Shown: positions 39,588 to 44,101 of the stretch, piece after piece | Layout: each line of letters starts with the position of its first letter | Position numbering within the stretch: position 1 is the first letter of the stretch | NCBI RefSeq assembly: GCF_035688975.1 | Contig: NZ_DASSMH010000109.1 | Location: forward strand, 1-44,101 | DNA from: CALMNV01 sp035688975 | GTDB lineage: Bacteria > Actinomycetota > Actinomycetes > Actinomycetales > Dermatophilaceae | DNA length: 44,101 nucleotides | Direction: 5' to 3' | Translations under genes and position numbers: made by a program | The notes under the pieces: generated by a model | The model's input: only the letters and a program-made list of their open reading frames with translations | The model's database searches: none | What the model was told of the DNA's origin: nothing

Positions 39588-39949
39588 CGCGCAACACATC
39601 CTTCCCGTGGTGTCGCCTCGGTGTCGGACCGCACCTGCTCCGCGGCCTCGAGGACCGCCCGCGCCGTGGAGGTCGAGAGGTCGCCCACCAGCGGTTGCAG
39701 TGTGGTGGCGCTGATGGGGTGGAGCGAGGCGAGCTGACCCCACACCTCCGTGAGGGTGTCGGCGACCACCGACCTCCCCGTCCCTGAGCTGACGACCCAG
39801 GGCCCGGTCGTGCACGTGACTCGCCCGGGGTGACCGCTGCGGGTCAGCGCCTCATTGACGAGCCGGCTGGCCTCCCAGCGGGCTCGCCTGGTGGCGAACA
39901 GCGCGGACCAACCGTCGGTCGCGGTGACCCTTCCGCATGCCCCACACAT
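39584..39949 (-). CDS. Small CxxC-start hypothetical protein in the lactamase-like operon
   Basis: I do not recognise this 121-aa product. It opens MCGACGRV, with Cys2 and Cys5 forming a CxxC knuckle; other cysteines are Cys46 and Cys118. The rest has WSALFATRRARWEASRLVNEAL, then GRVTCTTGPWVVSSGTG and TLTEVW. A single CxxC could be half of a metal site, for example in a dimer, or a redox pair. There is no signal peptide and no membrane segment. GGGAGGG is well placed before the ATG, and the stop overlaps the PxpA-like start (ATGA), so it is certainly a translated member of the operon. It may be an accessory or assembly factor for the biotin/Pxp complex. Confidence 0.75.
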   Translation of the reverse strand: MCGACGRVTATDGWSALFATRRARWEASRLVNEALTRSGHPGRVTCTTGPWVVSSGTGRSVVADTLTEVWGQLASLHPISATTLQPLVGDLSTSTARAVLEAAEQVRSDTEATPREGCVAR

Positions 39950-39962
39950 GATGTTGCCCTCC

Positions 39963-40703
39963 CTACGGCATGACGTCGCCGGAGTTGGGCCCCAGCGTCT
40001 GTCCCACGTACAGGTCCCCGCCCGGGGAGCTGGCCAGCAGCACCGCGGTGGGCGCCACCTCCTCGGGCGTGCCGAACCGCCCCAGGGGCAGCTCCGCGCG
40101 CTTGGCGCGCTTCCAGTCCTCCGAGATCCCGTCGACCAGGGGAGTCTCGATGGGGCCCGGGGCGATGGCGTTGACCAGGACGTGATCGCGGGCCACCTCC
40201 AGGGCCAGGGCCTTGGTCAGGCCGATGACACCCGCCTTCGCGGCGCTGTAGTGAGTCAGCGAGGTGCCGCCCTTGATGGCGAGCTGCGAGGCGATGTTGA
40301 TGACGCGTCCGTGGCGCCGCGACACCATGCCCGGGACCACGTGGCGGCACATGAGGAAGACGCCGGTGAGGTCGACGTCCAGCGTCTGCTGCCACAAGGC
40401 GAGCGGCATCTCGACCAGGGGTGACTGGGTGAGGATCCCCGCGGAGTTGACGAGCACGTCCACCCGTCCGAGCTGCCGCTCTGCGGCGGCGACCGCCCGC
40501 ACCACGGAGTCCTCGTCGGCGACGTCGGCAGCGACGCCGCCGACGGCCCCCACGCCCCGGGCCGCGTCCTCGCTCACGGCCGGGTCGTGGTCGAGGACGA
40601 CGACCGCGGCACCGGCGGCGACGAACGCCTCGGCGATGGCTCTCCCGATGCCGCTGGCAGCCCCCGTGACCAGCGCCGACTGCCCCGCGAGCACACCGCT
40701 CAT
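39963..40703 (-). CDS. SDR family oxidoreductase
   Basis: A 246-aa short-chain dehydrogenase: TGAASGIG (13-20), VNSAG (85-89), Ser139, Tyr152 and Lys156. The structural Asn is Asp111 (DVDLTG). The cofactor-binding acidic residue Asp38 in VLDHDP favours NAD+. It starts inside the stop of the next upstream SDR (ATGA overlap) and ends 13 bp before the CxxC gene. The C-terminus (VGQTLGPNSGDVMP) departs from the usual DGG ending. It probably oxidises a hydroxylated intermediate of the imported compound; substrate unknown. Confidence 0.85.
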   Translation of the reverse strand: MSGVLAGQSALVTGAASGIGRAIAEAFVAAGAAVVVLDHDPAVSEDAARGVGAVGGVAADVADEDSVVRAVAAAERQLGRVDVLVNSAGILTQSPLVEMPLALWQQTLDVDLTGVFLMCRHVVPGMVSRRHGRVINIASQLAIKGGTSLTHYSAAKAGVIGLTKALALEVARDHVLVNAIAPGPIETPLVDGISEDWKRAKRAELPLGRFGTPEEVAPTAVLLASSPGGDLYVGQTLGPNSGDVMP

Positions 40704-41479
40704 GCGCGCATCTTCACGATGAGGCCGCCGTCCACGACGAGCTCCTGGCCGGTGACGTAGCGGGCGTCGTGGGAGGTCAGGAACCAGATGACGTCCGCGA
40801 CCTCCTCGGGCTGCCCCACCCGTCCCCAGGGGATGTCGGTGCCCGCCCGGCGCAGGCCCTCCGGGCCGAGGGAGTTGACGGGGTCGGACGACTGCGGGGT
40901 CTCGATGAGGCCCGGGATGACGGCGTTGACCCGTATGCCGCGGGGCGCGAGCTCCACGGCAAGGCTGCGGCATACGCCGAGGACGCCGGCCTTGGCCGCG
41001 GCATAGTGCGCGTGGTCCTCCCAGCCGTAGACACCGCCGGCGATCGACGAGACCGCCACCATCGCGGAACCCTGGCCGAGATAGGGGGCGCACGAGCGGA
41101 AGGTGCGCATCACCCCCGTGAGGTCCACGGACAGCATGTCGTCCCAGGCCTCGTCCGAGAGCTCCGCGAGCGGGGCGCGCCGCAGGATGCCGGCGTTGGC
41201 GACCACCTTGTCGATCCTGCCGAAGGCCTCGTGGGCCTTGCGGGCGAGGTCGTCCACCTGCTTGCCGTCGCGCACGTCGACCTCGACCACCAGGCCCTTC
41301 CCGCCGGCGGCCTCGACCTGCCGGAGGGTCTCCTGGGGGTCGTGCGGGTCACCGGGGTAGGTCCCGATCACGACGTGGACCTTCTCCCGGGCGTAGCGCA
41401 CGGCGAGGGCGCGTCCGATCCCGCTCGCGGCTCCGGTGATGACGGCGACCTTCGCCTCAGGCTGGGCGCTTGCTGCCAT
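40700..41479 (-). CDS. SDR family oxidoreductase
   Basis: A 259-aa short-chain dehydrogenase: TGAASGIG (15-22), ANAG (94-97), Ser144, Tyr159 and Lys163, with VTGQELVVDGG near the end. The ATG at 41479 is chosen with AGGTGG upstream; a GTG at 41539 would add 20 residues without family similarity. The stop overlaps the next SDR start by ATGA, so the two are made together and may form a mixed oligomer or catalyse consecutive steps. It lies 94 bp after the transporter gene. Confidence 0.85.
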   Translation of the reverse strand: MAASAQPEAKVAVITGAASGIGRALAVRYAREKVHVVIGTYPGDPHDPQETLRQVEAAGGKGLVVEVDVRDGKQVDDLARKAHEAFGRIDKVVANAGILRRAPLAELSDEAWDDMLSVDLTGVMRTFRSCAPYLGQGSAMVAVSSIAGGVYGWEDHAHYAAAKAGVLGVCRSLAVELAPRGIRVNAVIPGLIETPQSSDPVNSLGPEGLRRAGTDIPWGRVGQPEEVADVIWFLTSHDARYVTGQELVVDGGLIVKMRA

Positions 41480-41573
41480 GACTTGTTCCACCTGTCCTCG
41501 TTCAGCGGTCGCGGGGGCGGACCGGTCGATCACGCCCACCGCGACACTCGGATGTCGTCGAGCTCCCGGTCGG

Positions 41574-42938
41574 TCAGTGCTCCAGCTGGGGCACTGCCTT
41601 GGCGAAGAGCATCACCAGACCGGACAGGAAGGTCCCGACGGCGCCCACCCACATGGCGGCCGGACCGGTGCCCCAGGCGGCAGCGGCTGCAGTGAAGAGG
41701 AAGCCACCCAAGATGGTGCCGGGCTGGCTCATCGCACCGATGATCACGGTGCCGGTCCCACGGCAGTCGGTGGGGTAGCACTCGCCCATGTAGAACATGA
41801 TCGCGGCGTAGGGGCCCACGAGGAAGAACAGGCCGATCGCGTAGGTCGCCACGATCAGGGGCGCGGTGTTCACCAGTGGCGAGAGCATGGCCGCGAACGC
41901 GAGCCCGGAGATCATCCAGCCGATCACGATGGTGCGCTTGCGTCCGATGCGGTCACCAAGCCAGCCGTGGAAGATGTAGCCGAAGTAGGCGCCGAGGTTG
42001 ATCACGATGAGCATCCAGAACGCGGTGCTGAGCTCAACCCCCTTGGCGTTGGCCAGAACTGAGCTGCCGAGCACGCTGAAGATGTTGATGCCGAAGAAGT
42101 TGACGATCCAGGCCAGCGACAGCACGACGGTGTTGCGGCGCAGCCCGGGCTGGAAGATGCGGGCGATGGGCGCACTCTCGGTGTGCTCCACGCCGTATGC
42201 CGCGGCCAGCCGCTCGGCTTCGCCGACCTTGCCCTCCTTCTTCAGGCGCGTCAGCTTCTCGTGCAGCTCGAACTGCGGCGTCTCCTTGAGCTTCTTGCCG
42301 ATGACCAGGATGAGGGCAAGCGCCGGAAGGGTGGCGATCAGGTACATCGACCGCCACCCGAGGCGGTCCAGCAGGACCAGGGCCAGGGCGCTCGAGATGA
42401 GGAAGCCAAGGGGCCAGCCGCCCTGGACGATCCCGTACCAGAAGCCGCGCCGCTCCCGCTTCCTCTCGTCGTCCGTGATCGCGAAGACCTCGTTGAGGTA
42501 GGTCGCGTTCACTGACTGCTCGGAGAACCCGAGACCGCCGAGCGAGCGCACGGCGACCATGGCGCCGCTGCTCACTGCCCCGAGCTTCGCGGGGATGAGC
42601 GCGGTGAGCACCGAGGCCACAGCGGTGCCGCCGATCGTCACCATCATCCCGCGCCGGCGACCGAGACGGTCGATGACGGGACCGACGCCGAAGGCGACGA
42701 TCGCGGTGCCGATCGCGATCAGCGTGTTGACGAGGTACGCGGTCGAGGACGTCCAGCCGAAGTCCGCTTGCATGGCGGGCAGGAGGGTGCCGAAGAGGCC
42801 GTAGTCGAACACGGCCACGGTCCACGCCAGCAAGGCGAGGATCATCGCCGTGTTGGTCTGCTTCCGGGTGAAGTGGGGGAAGCGGCGCCGCTGGACGCCC
42901 TCAGCCGCTTCGTCGATGGGCAGAGCCATCTCACTCAT
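41574..42938 (-). CDS. MFS transporter, metabolite:H+ symporter type
   Basis: A 454-aa, twelve-helix transporter of the major facilitator superfamily, sugar-porter/aromatic-acid-symporter branch. The loop motif DRLGRRRG follows TM2, and a second copy, GDRIGRKRT, follows TM8. A charged cytoplasmic loop (about 215-260: KKLKETPQFELHEKL and onwards) separates the two halves. It starts with GGAGG before the ATG and overlaps the deacetylase-family gene by 8 bp. It most likely imports the operon's substrate, for instance a cyclic amide, imide or the corresponding acid. Confidence 0.87.
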   Translation of the reverse strand: MSEMALPIDEAAEGVQRRRFPHFTRKQTNTAMILALLAWTVAVFDYGLFGTLLPAMQADFGWTSSTAYLVNTLIAIGTAIVAFGVGPVIDRLGRRRGMMVTIGGTAVASVLTALIPAKLGAVSSGAMVAVRSLGGLGFSEQSVNATYLNEVFAITDDERKRERRGFWYGIVQGGWPLGFLISSALALVLLDRLGWRSMYLIATLPALALILVIGKKLKETPQFELHEKLTRLKKEGKVGEAERLAAAYGVEHTESAPIARIFQPGLRRNTVVLSLAWIVNFFGINIFSVLGSSVLANAKGVELSTAFWMLIVINLGAYFGYIFHGWLGDRIGRKRTIVIGWMISGLAFAAMLSPLVNTAPLIVATYAIGLFFLVGPYAAIMFYMGECYPTDCRGTGTVIIGAMSQPGTILGGFLFTAAAAAWGTGPAAMWVGAVGTFLSGLVMLFAKAVPQLEH

Positions 42939-43824
42939 GAGTTCCTCCGTTGCGTGGGTTGCGGGCGGCGAAGTCGTCCGCGATCTGGTCGAAGGTGGCC
43001 CAACGCACACCCTCGTGCTGGTTGATGTGCTCGATGAGCCGCTCGAGCATCAAGAGAACCTGCGGACGCCCGGAGACGTCCGGGTGGATGGTGAAGGTGA
43101 CGACGCCGTAGTCCATCTCCCTGTAGACCCAGTCGAACTGGTCCCGCCACATCTCCTCGAGGTGACGCGGGTTGACGAAACCGTGGCTGTTCGGGCTTGC
43201 CTTGATGAACATCATCGGCGGCAGGTCGTCGAGGTACCAGTTCGCCGGGATCTCGATGAGGTCGGTTTCCGCACCCCGGACCAGGGGCTTCATCCAGTCC
43301 TCCGCGTTCGCGGAGTAGTCGATCTTCGTCCAGCTGTCCCCCACCCGAACGCGGTAGGGGGTGAAGTCGTTGTGCATGAGGGAGTGGTCGTACTTGATGC
43401 CTCGCTCGAGCAACAGCTCGTTGGTGACCGAGGAGAACTCCCACCAGGGCGCGACGTAACCCGTGGGGCGCCGGCCGGTGAGCTTCTCGATGAGCCCGAT
43501 GCACCGGTCGAGGACGGCCGCCTCCTGCTCGCGCGTCATCGCGATGGGGTTCTCGTGGCTGTAGCCGTGGACGCCCACCTCGTGGCCCGCGTCGACGATC
43601 TGCTGGAACTGCTCGGGAAACGTCTCGATGGAGTGGCCGGGCACGAACCACGTGCTCGGCAGGTCGTACTTCTTGAAGAGGTCGAGCAGGCGCGGGACGC
43701 CGACCTCTCCGGCGAACAGTCCACGTGAGATGTCGTCCGGGGAGTCCTCCCCTCCGTAGGACCCGAGCCAGCCTGCGACGGCGTCCACGTCGACGCCGAA
43801 CGCACACAAGATCTCCTTCGGCAA
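42931..43824 (-). CDS. Polysaccharide-deacetylase-family hydrolase, possible cyclic imidase
   Basis: A 297-aa NodB-fold hydrolase. The metal triad is Asp14 (with Asp12 in FGVDVDAV), His86 and His90 in VHGYSHEN; Helicobacter pylori PgdA has its metal ligands at matching positions in a protein of the same size. This group, with PuuE-like allantoinases, also includes bacterial cyclic-imide hydrolase, which opens succinimide-type rings to half-amides. With Pxp-like and asparaginase genes beside it, ring hydrolysis of an imide or lactam is more plausible than cell-wall deacetylation. There is no signal peptide, which agrees with a cytoplasmic enzyme. The start is a TTG with AAAGGAG six bases upstream; the nearby ATG is in another frame. 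Confidence 0.82.
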   Translation of the reverse strand: MPKEILCAFGVDVDAVAGWLGSYGGEDSPDDISRGLFAGEVGVPRLLDLFKKYDLPSTWFVPGHSIETFPEQFQQIVDAGHEVGVHGYSHENPIAMTREQEAAVLDRCIGLIEKLTGRRPTGYVAPWWEFSSVTNELLLERGIKYDHSLMHNDFTPYRVRVGDSWTKIDYSANAEDWMKPLVRGAETDLIEIPANWYLDDLPPMMFIKASPNSHGFVNPRHLEEMWRDQFDWVYREMDYGVVTFTIHPDVSGRPQVLLMLERLIEHINQHEGVRWATFDQIADDFAARNPRNGGTHE

Positions 43825-43842
43825 GGCAATCTCCTTTCATAG

Positions 43843-43860
43843 GGCTGGGCCATGCCAGCC
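43843..43860 (-). terminator. Hairpin between asparaginase and deacetylase-family genes
   Basis: GGCTGG and CCAGCC pair around a 6-nt loop in the 66-bp gap. It could attenuate read-through or stabilise the transcript; no T-run. Confidence 0.3.
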
Positions 43861-43890
43861 GAGAGTGGTGTGAGGAAAAGGTGCTGTGGA

Positions 43891-44101
43891 TCAGCCGTGG
43901 ACGTACGAGGCCAAGGCGTCGCGCACGACGCCGGGGTCTGCGTGCACGCCGAGCAGGGCTGCGAGCAGGACCCGCGCCTGTGACGGGCGCAGCAGCCCAG
44001 CGGGGACGGCGCCGGCCCTCAAGAGGTCGGCTCCTCCACCGTCGCCGTAGATGGGGGCAACGGGTCCTTGCGGCACGCGGGTGGAGGTGGTCACCACGAC
44101 G
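43891..44101 (-). CDS. L-asparaginase C-terminal part, truncated by the window edge
   Basis: Only the last 70 codons are inside the window; the frame is open to the right edge. The segment STRVPQGPVAPIYGDGGGADLLRAGAVPAGLLRPSQARVLLAALLG is the typical C-terminal domain of bacterial asparaginases, where the TR-P-G-V region precedes the final helices. Asparaginase releases ammonia from asparagine, and the family can act on similar omega-amides. It is probably the first visible gene of the minus-strand operon and could serve as the half-amidase after imide opening. The active-site Thr region is outside the window, so activity cannot be judged. Confidence 0.75.
   Translation of the reverse strand, partial: VVVTTSTRVPQGPVAPIYGDGGGADLLRAGAVPAGLLRPSQARVLLAALLGVHADPGVVRDALASYVHG

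Noticed and set aside
42935..43840. ATG-started frame overlapping the deacetylase-family gene
   Set aside because: Its ATG is next to the Shine-Dalgarno but the product is an Arg-rich shadow; the true frame starts at the TTG six bases past AAAGGAG.
1..44101. tRNA, rRNA, CRISPR, insertion sequence or phage genes
   Set aside because: I looked for cloverleaf-like segments, regularly spaced repeats, transposase or integrase motifs and found none.

Overview
The window is high-GC DNA (about 70% G+C by eye) with frequent GTG starts and many overlapping stop/start codons. It carries multiple FadE-type acyl-CoA dehydrogenases, MaoC-type hydratase pairs and GntR/FCD, PucR and GAF-LuxR regulators. This points to an actinomycete (Actinomycetota), probably a soil or environmental genus; I cannot name the genus from sequence alone. 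I saw no rRNA, tRNA, CRISPR array, insertion sequence or prophage gene. Two accessory catabolic regions, separated by an orphan helicase-nuclease gene, fill the window.

Region A (about 1-31,900) is a large acyl-CoA catabolism locus. Read along the minus strand, a seven-gene operon runs 10309->3278: acyl-CoA dehydrogenase, SDR, thiolase, CoA-transferase, HMG-CoA-lyase-like enzyme, BadH-like SDR and MenB/BadI-like ring enzyme. It is followed by enoyl-CoA hydratase + EamA permease and by a branched-chain-amino-acid-type binding lipoprotein. Upstream lie a second acyl-CoA dehydrogenase divergent from a FadR-type GntR regulator, a 644-aa acyl-CoA synthetase with another dehydrogenase, a divergent pair of MaoC-fold hydratases, a cyclohexanecarboxylate-CoA-ligase-like enzyme, a second crotonase and a zinc-independent oxidoreductase. 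A LuxR regulator, another dehydrogenase, a MaoC hydratase, two paralogous quinone oxidoreductases, a kinase-like (APH) protein and two SDRs follow. The last operon has a second AliA-like ligase, a PucR regulator, an SDR and an oxidoreductase. A palindrome of form GGTCnGACC occurs in front of eight transcription units, including the gntR gene. The natural reading is one regulon that activates a carboxylic acid (probably alicyclic) to its CoA ester, oxidises it, opens the ring with a MenB/BadI-type enzyme and finishes by beta-oxidation.

Region B (35,394-44,101) is one minus-strand run, mostly with overlapping genes: L-asparaginase (cut by the window edge), polysaccharide-deacetylase-family cyclic imidase candidate, MFS transporter, two SDRs, a small CxxC protein, PxpA-like, an 81-aa biotin carrier protein, biotin carboxylase, PxpB-like and PxpC-like. 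The Pxp proteins diverge from 5-oxoprolinase at recognisable motifs and are translationally interlocked with a complete biotin carboxylase/carrier pair. This suggests a biotin-dependent enzyme acting on a cyclic amide, fed by uptake and imide/amide hydrolysis. It is the best candidate in the window for an undescribed system.

Between the regions sit a 899-residue UvrD-family helicase with an embedded PD-(D/E)XK-like nuclease and a C-terminal zinc ribbon, and a GNAT acetyltransferase. The heptamer GGCATAC/GTATGCC occurs about 22 times, several times more often than base composition predicts, and inside genes it repeatedly forces rare codons.
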